Source of the DNA: Welwitschia mirabilis
Lineage: Eukaryota; Gnetophyta; Gnetopsida; Welwitschiales
Direction: 5' to 3'
DNA: 64,000 nucleotides
NCBI GenBank assembly: GCA_051453625.1
Contig: JBOZIK010000001.1
Span: 132,050,035-132,114,034, forward strand
Shown: in pieces, positions 10,781 to 21,812 of the stretch
Layout of the letters: each line of letters begins with the position of its first letter
Position numbering within the stretch: the first letter of the stretch is position 1
The notes under the pieces: model-generated
Databases searched by the model: none
Told to the model about the DNA's origin: nothing
What the model saw: only the letters and a program-made list of their open reading frames with translations
Translations under genes and position numbers: made by a program

Positions 10781-12097
10781 AATAGTTGCTACACCTGGAT
10801 CCTTAATCTTTGGATATTCTTGTAGATTGAGTTGCTTATGGATTAGGCTAGAAAGACTTTGCTAGGTATAGTTTTTTTTTATTTTCTCCTAATTAGATCT
10901 TTCCACAACTTATAATATTTAGGATTTTCTTACAAAAGTCTCCAAAATGATAAATTTATGTTCATATTTTGCATTAAAGCTTTAATATGTTCATCAAATA
11001 TAAGATTAGTATTCAATCTATCAAGCCAAGGGGTAGTAGGTTTCTTACCTTTTTCTTGGGAAGAATTTTTTTAATCATATAAAGGAGAAAGGAAAGAATG
11101 ATTTTCTAAAATTTCAATATCTTCATATTCATCATTGTTCTTATGATTTTGAGATGTTAAAGCCTTATGGATAGGAGTTGTTATCTCATTTTCACTTCTG
11201 TCACAACTTTACAATCTTTCTTAACTTCAATAAGATTGGATAGAGGTTGTGTTGTAAGTAATCCTTATGGTCTTTGATTAGCAAGTATAGTTTGTTGTAA
11301 AACACTAGTAAGATCTTTAACTTATCAATGTAATTTCTAAGTGGATCATCTTGATTATGTAAGTTAGATGTGCTTGCTTAATTATTAAAATTTTTTGATC
11401 GAAAATTTACATTCTTAATTTTTTTAAAAATAATTGGAAATTAGGATGATTTAGTTGAAAGTTTTTAAGCTTATTTTTAAGAGATTGGAAATAGGGTTGT
11501 TCATTATCTTAGGTTGAAAATTTTTTTGATTTTGGTTCTGACTTTGATTTTGATTTTGATTTTAATTTTCAAAGTTTGAAGATATTTCATTAAAAGCACA
11601 CACCTCTTCATAAATTTTTTCTTTATAGGTTGTCAATAAAGGACAAAATTTCATCACATGGTAGTTATCTTCGCATAAATCATGAGTTGGAACTACAACC
11701 AAACTATTTTCTATTGTCACCTTTCCATCTTCGCATAAATTCTCTAAGAATGACATTAGCATTAGAATTTATGGGTGTAGTTAGGGGGGGGTTCTAATAA
11801 CAATAGGCTGATTAGGCAAAGTAACCTGTTTTTGCTTTTGCAACAAACTAGACATATTTATAAAATGATTTTCTTCTTAACCATCTTCTAAATAATCTTT
11901 TAAAAATTTTCTTTTGCAAAATTAGATTCTAAAATAGTAAATGCAGAAATTTCTTCTTGTGAAATTTTTGAAATGCTTTGCGTACCTTTGATGTACATAC
12001 CTAAGTTAAATTCAAAGTTAATTAAACCTTCTTAGATGTTTTCTTCAATGAACAATTGCTCTCTCTGATATTTTTCTTTCTTACCAGATTTTACCAT
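10781..12097 (-). pseudogene. E1 gag, lacking its central core
   Basis: The likely start is ATG at 12097-12095 on the minus strand, giving MVKSGKKEKYQREQLFIEEN and EGLINFEF, which parallels EGLVNFNSR in E2. After SSLLQKQKQVTLPNQP the sequence passes directly to the zinc-finger-like block in the open segment 11562-11762 (VPTHDLCEDNYHVMKFCPLL, EEVCAFNEISSNFEN). An Asn/Gln-rich repeat (NQNQNQSQNQ) follows at about 11525-11560. The LPFTLKGKEKNWL-type core that E2 has between these parts is not found. The remaining 3' part to 10781 is degenerate. Gag would form the particle; this copy could not. Confidence 0.7.
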
Positions 12098-12543
12098 GTC
12101 CTAACATACTCAATTTTATATTTTAGTGCATGTTATCCCTATGGTTATTTGGACAATATGTCTGGATGACAGAACACACATAAAAACGAAAAAACAAATA
12201 CACAAAAAAAAAATAGAAACACTAAATAACAAACACTGAAAACATTGAAAATAGGCTATCATCCACACAAGTTTCCTAGATGATAGAGGGAATAATAAAA
12301 AATATTCTAATTTTTAAGAAAACCCAAAAAAAAACTCAAGACACATAGGCCATCATCACCACGTTTTATCTGAACAATTCATTAGATGACAGAGCGTTTC
12401 TTTTGAAATACAAAAATGAAAATTGCAGAAATAAAATCCTATGCTATTGATATTAAAACTATAGCACTACTGTAGGTAAATATCTAAAATAAAATTCAAA
12501 TACTTACCTAAGCAATGACAATCCTCAAACTTTAAGTAGCCTT
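12098..12543 (-). other. E1 5' leader
   Basis: The untranslated leader lies between primer site and gag start. It has no ORF. It carries three dyad-type motifs: TGTCTGGATGACA (about 12167), TATCATCCACAC with CCTAGATGATAG (12257-12292), and TAGATGACAGAGC (about 12393). Confidence 0.6.
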
Positions 12544-12560
12544 CCCTAGTAACGGTGCCA
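12544..12560 (-). promoter_or_regulatory. E1 primer-binding site, tRNA-Asp type
   Basis: Three bases inside the 5' LTR the minus strand reads TGGCACCGTTACTAGGG. The tRNA-Asp-type primer site of Athila-group elements is TGGCGCCGTTGCCGGGG. The differences are mostly C-to-T or G-to-A, as expected from decay of methylated cytosines. Confidence 0.85.
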
Positions 12561-12563
12561 AGA

Positions 12564-13791
12564 TGTTATGGTGTATATTTATGTAAATATTATGCTCTCA
12601 AGAATGTTCTGTTCTTTACAAATAAATATAGATTTTGCATAACACAACACACTAATATAGATGGAAGTGACCCAAATGTCGTGTTCTCATTAAAAGCACA
12701 AGTGAAAATAAAGAGAAATGCTTTCAAGAAATGAAACACTTATATCCTTAATGTAAAAATAAAGAATAATGCAGAAAATAATAATGCAACACACTTATAC
12801 AAACGAATGTAAATCTAAACTAAGTGCAACTTCTATTTGATTATTGAATTAACCTATCATAGAGACTGACCTTGTATATCCTAGATTAATCAAGAAATGC
12901 CATTACCAAATCAAGACCAACCTAAGCTTTTAGGTATGTTAAACAAAATAGAAAACTATGCAAAGTTTATCTAGGAAAGAAATACAATACACTTAAACTA
13001 TTAATGCTCAACCTTAATAAAGGTTACTCTCATAATCTATATCAATAAAGAAGATATCACAGAATCAAAAGCAACATAAGATATAAGGGTTATATACAAA
13101 ATATAGATATAAAAATAGAAAAGAGTTCTTTGAATTAGATTTAAATGAACATCCATGTTACAATGTAGTAGCATCTCAATGAAGGATGCACAGCCCAACA
13201 CTAAGAAAGACATCTCTCTATAACAATAATGAATGGATCTCTGGCCCTTTGATCTTTTATCACAAGAATTTTCGGTGCAAACGAAGACAAGTAGGAGTTG
13301 AGGTCAGAGTCAATATTTATTAACAAAAATAGACTCACAAACAATAAAGAGACATGAGCAAAATCCCTAATAACTACACAATAAACTAAGAGATAAATGG
13401 CCAAAGTTATGTGAAGTTTGGTAAAGCCTTATTTTAGGTGTTATCCTGCTGGTCATCCATAAGATACAAGAGACAATGCCACCTCATAAGAATTCCATAT
13501 TACCTACCATATTAATTCTAGTTAGCATCCTCATTAATTTAAGTATTTTATCATTTGTATAGTTGTCCGAATGATGAGGTGGATGATAGGCTCTTTACAA
13601 GTGTTCATGTATGCATTAGCCTTAATGTTTGCAGGAATTTTACTTCAGATAGAAAATATTGTAAACTGCTTTAAATGCTGTAAAATGTAATGAAGATTTT
13701 ATTATCATAGAAATCCATCATAAACCTATCTAATATCCTGCATAACTACTCAAAATATCCTATTAAATACATACAAGTTGTTAGTATAATA
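12564..13791 (-). repeat. E1 5' LTR (right copy)
   Basis: The plus strand starts TGTTATGGTG and ends TTAGTATAATA, where the terminal CA of the partner LTR (GCAACA) has become TA. It aligns end to end with 1943-3205 and is followed at once by GTAAC. The open frame at 13201-13404 is fortuitous. Confidence 0.92.
13551..13574. other. Short hairpin in E1 right LTR
   Basis: Arms TCATTTG (13551-13557) and CGAATGA (13568-13574) pair with a 10-nt loop. Compared with 2934-2957 one C-G pair has become T-A on both arms and one pair is now T-G. Confidence 0.5.
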
Positions 13792-13796
13792 GTAAC
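13792..13796. repeat. Target-site duplication of E1, right copy (GTAAC)
   Basis: The sequence is identical to 1938-1942. It abuts the right LTR, after which LINE1 sequence resumes. Confidence 0.93.
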
Positions 13797-15100
13797 ATTG
13801 CTACTCTTAAGAAATAAAAGGGCCAACTAGAATGCTATTTAAATCCACTAGTTTTTCTATAAGGACTTTTTAAAAGCATTCAATAAAAGAGTTAGCAATT
13901 TTATTATTAGTCTTAGAGAGTGTTGGGACGTAATCCACTATATCTTATTCTTTTGTCTATTCCTATTTACTATCTTTGGGTGGAAGGGGAGGGGGGACTT
14001 TGTATTATAGTTCCCTTCTTTAAGCCATTGAATTCTAGATCTCTATTTTTAATAAGTTTCTTCCTTTAAGGAAATATCATGAATTTGTAAATTAAGGTGC
14101 TTTTTATAACTTGTATTTGAATTTGTGTCCTTATTATAATTTTGAATAACACTAATCTCTTCTAATAATTAATTCTTAACATTTCTTGAATAAGTCATTT
14201 AACTATTTCTTCTTAAAGATTAGCTTATGCTTTTATATTTTTGGCTTTTAAAATAATTGTAAGTAAAATTACCTTTTATCTGAGTATTTCAAATATGCTT
14301 GATGAAGTTAATAAAGTTTGGGTCTTTTAGCCAAGAGTGCTTAAATCTGAAGAGCAATCTCTTTTGAGGAGAGTCCATTATTAAAACTATAGTTATATGA
14401 TTGAAAAAAATTTAGCTTTTGCTTTGAAAAAGTAATAATCATTTTATTTCTTGAACAAGAATTTGTTAATTTTAGATATTACAAGATTTGATTCTTCTCT
14501 AAGATTACTCTAGGTATAGGATGCATTATGCAAAGGGAGATATTTATAACTATAGTTATTAATCCACTTAGTAAAAAGATTAATAGTAGAAGGGATAGAA
14601 ATACTACCACATTTATTATAAATGCTAAAGACCTGATTGAAGTTACCCATAATAATATCCATAGAATCTAGCATAATATGATGTAGTCATTGCAGTCTTT
14701 ATTCTACTTCCTGAAGCCCATAGAAATTGATTGTTCTCCTTTGTTTGTCATTAAAAATTTAATCAACTATGAGGCGGTTGTTACTTTTACTAACAGTAGT
14801 AATGCTATCATGGATCCAGACGATCATCAATTCTTATTTTGGACCCATCCTTGGCATAAAAACAAAATACAAAGAGAACTTTATATAGAAAAGAGTAATT
14901 TTTCGAGAATCTAGCTTTGTTTCTTGAAGAAGGTACATGGATCATGGATAGTCTTTTAGAAGACTCCAAAGGTGGGAAATGTTTTGACCATTCCTAAGGC
15001 CTCTGCAATTCTAGGATATAATCAGTAGAAGAAGAGTTAAGATTGTTTATCATCTTGGATGTCCTCCTTCATCTCCTTTTTAATTTACCTTTTTTGTTAT
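13797..15100 (-). pseudogene. LINE1 endonuclease (APE-type) and linker to RT
   Basis: The minus strand from about 14900 reads IVWIHDSITTVSKSNNRLIV, then IMGNFNQVF (14630-14653), the GDFN catalytic motif of APE-type endonucleases with D changed to N. WINNYSYKYLPLHNASYT and SNLREESNLVISKINKFL follow, matching the L.DLPL.G..FTWSN.....SR.D.FL pattern. Downstream ANLxEEIVK and QEMLRINY lead toward RT, which is severed by E1 at 13796. In the family the enzyme nicks target DNA to prime reverse transcription. Multiple stops are present. The plus-strand open frame at 14690-14914 is the complement of this domain. Confidence 0.82.
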
Positions 15101-15449
15101 TCATTTTGAATCTTCTATCTGTATGTTTATTTTTTATAATTCTATTAGCTATTAATATGTTTGAAATGAACTAATCCACATTGTTATGGTTTTTTCTTTT
15201 TTCTTACCTCATTTTCATTTCTAATTTTAGTTGTGATTCAATAGAGCGAACTGGTGTGTTGTTGACATGCTTTGTGTGCTATGTTTCCTATTTGATTGTT
15301 TCTTGTTCATTTTCTATTTCATTTTCTTGCATCTATTCTAGTACTTCCTTTAATATAATATCATATTTATTTGCTTAAGTGATTAGATCATTGTTTGGGA
15401 TTGAAGCTAGCTACTTTTTATGATTTTCTCCTTAACTTTTTGCTAGTTA

Positions 15450-16215
15450 TTTTTTTCCACTTTCTTAATTTTGTTACATTTATTCATCGTATGCTCATTT
15501 ACACTACACTTTGAACATTACAATGAAATATTTTCAATTTTAAGATTAAAATTGATTCTTCCCCCCATAGTATCTAGGATTTTTTTTTTCTTCCTGATTT
15601 AAAGCTATTTGGTTTTATGTAAACACACATTCTAGCGATGATCATTTTTGCCATTAAATATGTTTTCTTATTAAGTTTAACAAGCTCTTCCAACATATCA
15701 TCAAGTTGCTTGAAAAAACTTTAGATGCCATATTTTTGAGTGAAGATTTGAGATATGAATTCAAACTAAGATATTTTAAAAAATGGTGAATTTGTCCAGA
15801 ATGAAAGGGAATCATTTGATTAAGGCTAAACTTCTAAGGTCAAAAAAATAGGGCCCTCCTACTAAAAACTTATTCAATTTTTCTTTAGAATTAAAAACAA
15901 AATGCAATAATCCATCTCTAAGAGGGATTACTTACAACTTATAGGAAACTTCTGATCACACCACAGACATGCTTTTTCAATGAATAAGAGCCCTTTTTAG
16001 GATTGAAATTTGCTAATTATGCTATTTTTAAAATGAGCCTCCAAATGCTTTAAATAGTTAACGGACATATTTTCATGGATTATATCTTCTTCATGCTTGA
16101 AATCAAAATTCAAATTAGGAAAACTTTGAAGTTTTGTTTTCTTCACTGATTCCATATAAGATTTGGTACCTGAGGATTCCACCATTATTAAAGGGCTAAG
16201 TCTTGTTTCCATTAT
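15450..16215 (-). pseudogene. LINE1 ORF1, gag-like with CCHC knuckle
   Basis: An open start segment at 15997-16212 reads METRLSPLIMVESSGTKSY. It is followed by WTNSPFFKIS, then QLDDMLEELVKLNKKTYLMA and KMIIARMCVYIK, which fits the RNA-binding part of plant L1 ORF1 (DUF4283-type, ...ARVCVEID). A perfect zinc knuckle CSKCSVNEHTMNKC (CX2CX4HX4C) is encoded at 15476-15517. The ORF lies directly upstream of the endonuclease, as expected. Interrupting stops and shifts are present. The 5' limit of LINE1 is probably near 16215-16400. Confidence 0.75.
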
Positions 16216-17836
16216 CTTAGATACCTTATATTCACTTAAGCCTATTCTTTTAGGTTTTTGGGATTCATGGGTTGCTGATTAAAAACCCTCCCCTTCATTC
16301 TTTGGGTTTTCATAGTAAATATCACTACAAGGATCTTATAGATAGTGTATTGAAAATGCACTATATCAAAAAACCTAGCAACTCAAAACCCCCTCTAGAA
16401 AGCCTCTAAAAAAATTGCTTGCATGAAGAAGCCATTGGAGAGGTAATGCTCTGGAACATGGAAGACATGCCATATTCTGATGAGATTACCCCTTTAACTA
16501 TCATCTTGCAATCTCAAAACCAAACCTTATCTCAAAACCAAACCTTCTATTTCTTGATTTCTTAAAGGAAATTTTAACATGATTGATTCATGTTATGATA
16601 AATTGGATGGAGAAGCTTTTTTCTTACATCCTCTTGAATTTGATGCTTAGTTGCTTTTGTTTTTTAAATGTAATTTCTTACTCCTCCAAAAATACATAAT
16701 AAAATTTCACTTTAAGTAATTTTAATCAAGGTAATCAATGACTCTATCACTATTTAGATAGATTTTATTATTTTTCTCCTTTTTCCTAAGAGTTAGCCCA
16801 CTTCACCAAGGTTTTAAACATGATAGTTTTATTAGATATTGTTCTATTTAGATGTCCATGAAATTTGCAATTTATTGTTTTAGAGATAATTATCCTTTAT
16901 TCTATCTTAATACCTATTGGTATAAGTGCTATATCATAAAACAAATTCTTCATAATTTTTGGATTATAGAGCCTAGACCTTCTATCCTAATAGGATTGAT
17001 TAATTGATGGCATTATACTTTGTATAAAGTTAGAAATTATGCTGACTTTTTGGAAAAAATAAGTAGTTAGATAATAAAAATCTTGTTTTTATTCTACCAC
17101 ATATAAAGCTTTAGATTTAGATAATTAGCTTATTCATGATTCTTTTAATCTAACTCTTCATTTACTGCTTACTAAAGCTTATGTGGCTCAACAATAATGG
17201 GGGATTTTTGTAGGTAGAAAGTGTTCTTAAGCTCTGGTGATCAAAAACTTAAGATGAGAACTCTAAAGAGTTTTTTTAAAATTTTTAAATCTTTATAATG
17301 ATGAATTCAAATTATTAATTTATTAGATCATGATCAAATTCTTCAGAATCATAATGATATCTTTAATTTTTAAAAGAGAATTTTCAAACACTCTTTCAAG
17401 TATTCCTAATCAATATGGATGAGTTTCAGTATGTCTTTTTAGTTTTTTCCCTACTTCTTATCATAGAAACGCATTACATATTAAATATAGAAATTACTTT
17501 TAAAGATTCTAAATATGCTTGCTTTGATATGACTAATGATAAAGCTATTAATTTTTATGATTTTCTTATGAAGGTTCTTAAAGAGAACTAGGATATATTA
17601 GGTCATTATCATTTTAATGTTATAAGAAAGGCTATTTTACAAGGTTTACTGTCACATTCCAAATTTCAAAAATTAAGATTAAATATTTTAAGGCTAATAA
17701 TTCATGTTAAATTTTGAATATTTTCTTTTATTTCTAATAGTTTCATGAATATTATTTTGTGCCTTGCCTTATGCATTGCTTATTTTGGAAAATGTCAAAT
17801 TATTTTAAAGATGCTTAATGTGTAGAGTTATTATTT
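16216..17836. other. Unclassified AT-rich sequence
   Basis: No ORF, LTR end or RNA gene is recognised here. The first hundred or so bases may be LINE1 5' UTR. A plus-strand stretch near 17380-17700 can be read with few stops (for example ITFKDSKYACFDMTNDKAIN and HYHFNVIRKAILQGLL), but I cannot assign it to a family. It ends at the assembly gap. Confidence 0.4.
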
Positions 17837-17936
17837 NNNNNNNNNNNNNNNNNNNNNNNNNNNNNNNNNNNNNNNNNNNNNNNNNNNNNNNNNNNNNNNN
17901 NNNNNNNNNNNNNNNNNNNNNNNNNNNNNNNNNNNN
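17837..17936. other. Assembly gap (100 N)
   Basis: There are exactly 100 Ns, the conventional placeholder for a gap of unknown size. The copia fragment is cut at its right edge. Confidence 0.98.
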
Positions 17937-19740
17937 TTCAACTTTAAAGTCTAAAACAAGTTAACTATCTTGTCCTTTATTTTCAAATGAAGTCCTGAGA
18001 TCATAATGAAATAATCATTGATGATAACTAATAAGCATATATTTTTCCCAATGTTGAGAACTTACATTGCCATATAGAAGTCTATGTAGGCTTGATCTTA
18101 AGAAAATGGTTGTCTAGAAAGGTTAACTATTTTATAACACTCACATCAACATTCTAAGCCATGCCTCTTACAAGTTCATTTTCAAACATCAATTCTAGGG
18201 AGTTAGAGTTTATATGTTCTAATCTAGCATGTCAAATGAAAGATGTATATTCTTGTGAGTGCCACATTGCTACATGTGATTTCATTGTATCCTTTCAAGC
18301 AATGCCAAATACTTACTACATCACTTTGCTAGTAATCTTATAACACATAGCACATATACATGCAATAACTCCATGCTAGATGTAGTGCATGTTTATGTAG
18401 ATTTGCAATAATAAAAAGCTAAAGAAAAAACTATCTCAACAAAGAGGTATCATTTTGACATTTTAGAAATAAATTTTATTGTCTTTTTTTAATTTTTTTT
18501 TATTTTGAGATTTAGATTTATGTTTTTTAGTGTAGTCTTGTAACCTCCATCACTTTAATATCCTATTCTTAGAAAATTTTCTTTTAAATCAGCACTTAAT
18601 GAATAACAAAAAATGAGCACATAGACCTTGAATCATGGAAAATGTTATAGAACCACATCCAAAAATGTGCTATGTATGAACATGAAGCCTTGAATTTTGA
18701 TAATGGATGTTTTTTGTAAATCATATAAGGGCTACGTTTACTACCCAGATACTACATTGTAATAATATTCAGATTTAGTTGAACAATGCTAAAGAAATAT
18801 ATCTTTGATTTTTGAATAGCATGCAAAGGCCTCTATACCTTTTCCCCCTCTCCTTAAATCTTTCATCATCATTATTGCTATTGTATCTATGATTATGCCT
18901 TTTAAAAATAACATTTTTCTCCTTTAGAATCTTTGACTATAAATCACCATTTATTGCTAGACATTTTTCATTTGCCTTTGATTGCAATTATTCTTTAGGA
19001 ACAATAATTGTTAGGAAGACTGTTATTTAGCCTCTTCTACTTTACCTGTGTCTAAACAGCTAGACTAATGAATCCTTGATGCTAAATATTATTTGTTCAT
19101 AGTCCTTAAGGCTATCTATAAGTTTTTCCATTTTCGATTCTAATGGATCTGCTATAACTTTTGCTATAAAGACAATGGGATCAAACTATCTGCAGGGGCT
19201 TCTCACTGTTTTTGGATAATCCTAATTTCTTCCAACTTTTCGCCAATAGATTGTAAGTTGTTTGTTACTTAAACTTTACCAATATATTCATCTACATTTA
19301 AGAATTATTAATGGTTAAGGATATGAATAATCCTCTTAACATGTGCAATTTGACTATGTTGACCTTTCAGATGCTTTGCAAGTTGTCTTAAAAGTGACTC
19401 AGATTTCATTATAAAATCTGATTTCAATGATATTTAGAAACATTATATAATTAATGCATGTTTAAATTAAGAGTTATGATTTTAAAATATTCTTCTTTAG
19501 GGTTTGTATATTTTTCTTTTCTTCATCATTCAAAGCTGCAAAGCCTAAGAATTCACCATGTCTATGAAAGATATCTCAACTAGATCCCACAAATCTTATG
19601 ACGTCATGAAAGTATTCATATTTGCAGCTTGTGACTTATAGCTTTGACCACAAATAAATAGAAATTAAAAAGGCATCGCAACAAGTAAATTTGCTCCAGT
19701 CGACATGGCTACATAATGAACCTTATCACACTATTTTAAT
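17937..19740 (-). pseudogene. Ty1/copia gag to integrase N-terminus, truncated at the gap
   Basis: On the minus strand a primer-site-like TTGGTATTAAAATAG (19731-19745) precedes an ATG at 19706 (MSTGANLLVAMPF), typical of the short copia leader. Gag-like residues include FDPIVFIAKVIADPLESKME and LKDYEQIIFSIKDSL, then NHRYNSNNDDERFKERGKRY. A glycine-rich block CGSITFSMIQGL fits the GxGSI..... region after the protease. At 18159-18229 the GAG-pre-integrase motif reads ARLEHINSNSLELMFENELV followed by RGMA, matching WHxRLGHIN. The sequence then enters the integrase N-terminus and stops at the Ns. Stops are numerous. RT and RNase H would lie in or beyond the gap. The plus-strand open frame at 18161-18343 is the complement. 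Confidence 0.75.
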
Positions 19741-20249
19741 ACCAACTTAAATAAATAAATTCTTAGAAAAATGTCCAAGCAAACAGGAACTTGTAGGAAT
19801 AGTACTCAAGAAAAATGTGCATGCATTGCATATTTATCATGAATTACATTCCTTTATTATTACCATGTTGCTGTAATAGGACTAGAGAAAATCAGAGAAT
19901 GAATCTACCAAGGAATGAGACATACCTGAACTATATCCTAAGATAATTAAACAGTAATCTAGCTTTATTTAGGTTTTAAATTAATTGATTAATTTACTTC
20001 TAAATCATTTTATTAGGATATTTTAAAGTCTAATTAAGAGAAATGAATTTAATTCCCTTTAATTTTCTCTTTTCATTTCTTATATGATTCAAAATTATGC
20101 AATTCAATATATTTTCAGTGTATCAAACATGTATCATGAGCATGACCATAACTACACATTGAATTTACTGTCATCTTAGAAAATTGAATTTTTCAATGAT
20201 ATGTTCCACCTATAATAAAAAATAATGGAAAATAATATGAATCACATAG
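19741..20249 (-). other. Possible 5' LTR of the copia fragment
   Basis: This 0.5 kb is AT-rich and noncoding, immediately upstream (minus sense) of the copia primer site and bounded on the other side by the family-2 LTR. Position suggests the copia 5' LTR, but no second copy is in the window and the termini are not clear. Confidence 0.35.
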
Positions 20250-20783
20250 CATCACGTCCAAATTTTTTGCTTTTACTACAAGTTTATGTTTAATTAAATA
20301 TTTGGAAAAATATTAAATTACTTGAAACCCCAATTGTTGTAATTGCTATATTCTTGAAATGTTATAATATCAATACCATTTTATGTAAATGTTTGTATCC
20401 AATTTTTATGTGCTCTTGTGATGGAAGTGATATCTTTTATCTACTTATGCAATTGAAAATAAATGATGAATTAAATGTTTACTTTAGAGACATGTTATTT
20501 ATTCCTTTTTCTCATTATTAAAGGTGAAGCATTATCTTGTATATATTATTAAAAGCACCCTGTGGTCAGGAAATCATTTTTAAAACGTTATGTAAGCCCT
20601 CTCTTAACTACCCTTATTCATGATATTCTGTCTTTATATGCAAGGAATATTTTCCAACTTTTATTTGTCTTCATATGCAAGAATCTTTTCCAACTTTCAT
20701 TTGTCTTTATATGTAAGGAATCTTTGCTAACATTCGTTTGTTCTCATATTCTTGTGACTCTTCATATTCCACTAAATCTCGAT

Positions 20784-20793
20784 TATAAATAAG
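20784..20793 (+). promoter_or_regulatory. TATA box of family-2 LTR
   Basis: TATAAATAAG stands in the LTR about 2.1 kb before its 3' end, followed by a pyrimidine-rich stretch. The corresponding region of copy 2 near 52335 (CTTTAAATAGAGTCC) keeps the shape. Assignment is by motif and position only. Confidence 0.5.
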
Positions 20794-21530
20794 ACTCTCC
20801 TCATCCTTTTACCCTACTTTCATTCTATGAAGAATCTTTTGCTACCGAGTCTTGGAGTTGAAAAAGCCCTGAAGACTTGCAAAGATATTAAGTTCATAAA
20901 AAAAATCGATATGATTCCTAACCCTCATGCTTTCTTGTTGGTCCTTTCTTATGCATTCTGTATTGAAATCTTTATGTATATGTATGGTTCCTTATCTTCA
21001 TACTTCCTTATTATTCCTTTTGTATATATTATATATTAAAGTTATCATGTTTATTATATGGTTCCTTACCTTCTTGCTTCCTTGTTAGTCCTTTATTATG
21101 CATTCTGTATTGAAATCGTCATATGCATGTATAGTTCCTTACTTTTGTGTTTCCTTAATGGTCCTTTCTTATGCATTCTGTGCTAAAATTGTTTTGTTAT
21201 GTATGATTCTATACTTTTGTATTTTCTTAATGGTCCTTATTTATAGACTTGATTACGAAAATCAATGTGTATTTATATTCCCGTATGTTGAATGTTAAAT
21301 CATATAATGCTTGAATGAGATATACTCTGTGCTAATACATGCCTCATCTTCATTACCCTTTTTCTTGATATCTTAAGGTTATCTTTCTTAGTATGAGATA
21401 AAAAGTTGTGATTGATCCATATTGTATTAACTTATCATCTTATTATCTATGGTTGAGATTTTATGTTGTGGTAAAACCTATCTTATTTTTGTAATACCAT
21501 TTTGTTGGACTTATGGTTATGGATTTTTAA

Positions 21531-21812
21531 CACATTACTGAATGAGGCATTGGACTTCATAGATCGCCAAACAAGCCAGTGAAAAGAGAATCCCATAGAT
21601 AGCTAAATGAGGCAATGGACTTCATAGATCACCAAATGAGACAGTGAAGTTAATGATGATTGGGATTTTATATATATATACCATATATCATCGAATGAGG
21701 TAGTGGGATTTATAGATCACCAAATAAGGTAGTGAAGTTAATTATTCTATAAGAATGACATATCGCTGAATGAGGCAGTGGGCTTAACAGATCCTCAAAC
21801 AAGGCAGTGAAG
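21531..21812 (+). repeat. Tandem repeat array inside family-2 LTR, copy 1
   Basis: About eight imperfect units have a core like AGATCACCAAATGAGGCAGT, with alternating links GGGCTTCAC and GAAGTTAATGA that suggest a two-unit higher-order repeat. It is preceded by CTTATGGTTATGGATTT. The same array is found at 52798-53033. Confidence 0.85.

Larger units (their letters stand above)
1943..13791 (-). mobile_element. E1: complete Ty3/gypsy LTR retrotransposon, Athila-like, minus strand
   Basis: The 11.8-kb element is bounded by two LTRs (1943-3205 and 12564-13791) and a GTAAC duplication. On the minus strand the order is 5' LTR, tRNA-Asp-type primer site, leader, gag, protease, RT, RNase H, integrase, an extra ORF remnant, polypurine tract and 3' LTR. 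This is Ty3/gypsy order with the long post-integrase region typical of Athila-group elements. All ORFs are broken. The gag core present in the related E2 is missing, so E1 is defective. It sits inside LINE1 between endonuclease and RT. Athila-like assignment rests on gag start, protease, FMDDFSIYG, VADHLS and integrase C-terminus; the precise lineage is inference. Confidence 0.9.
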
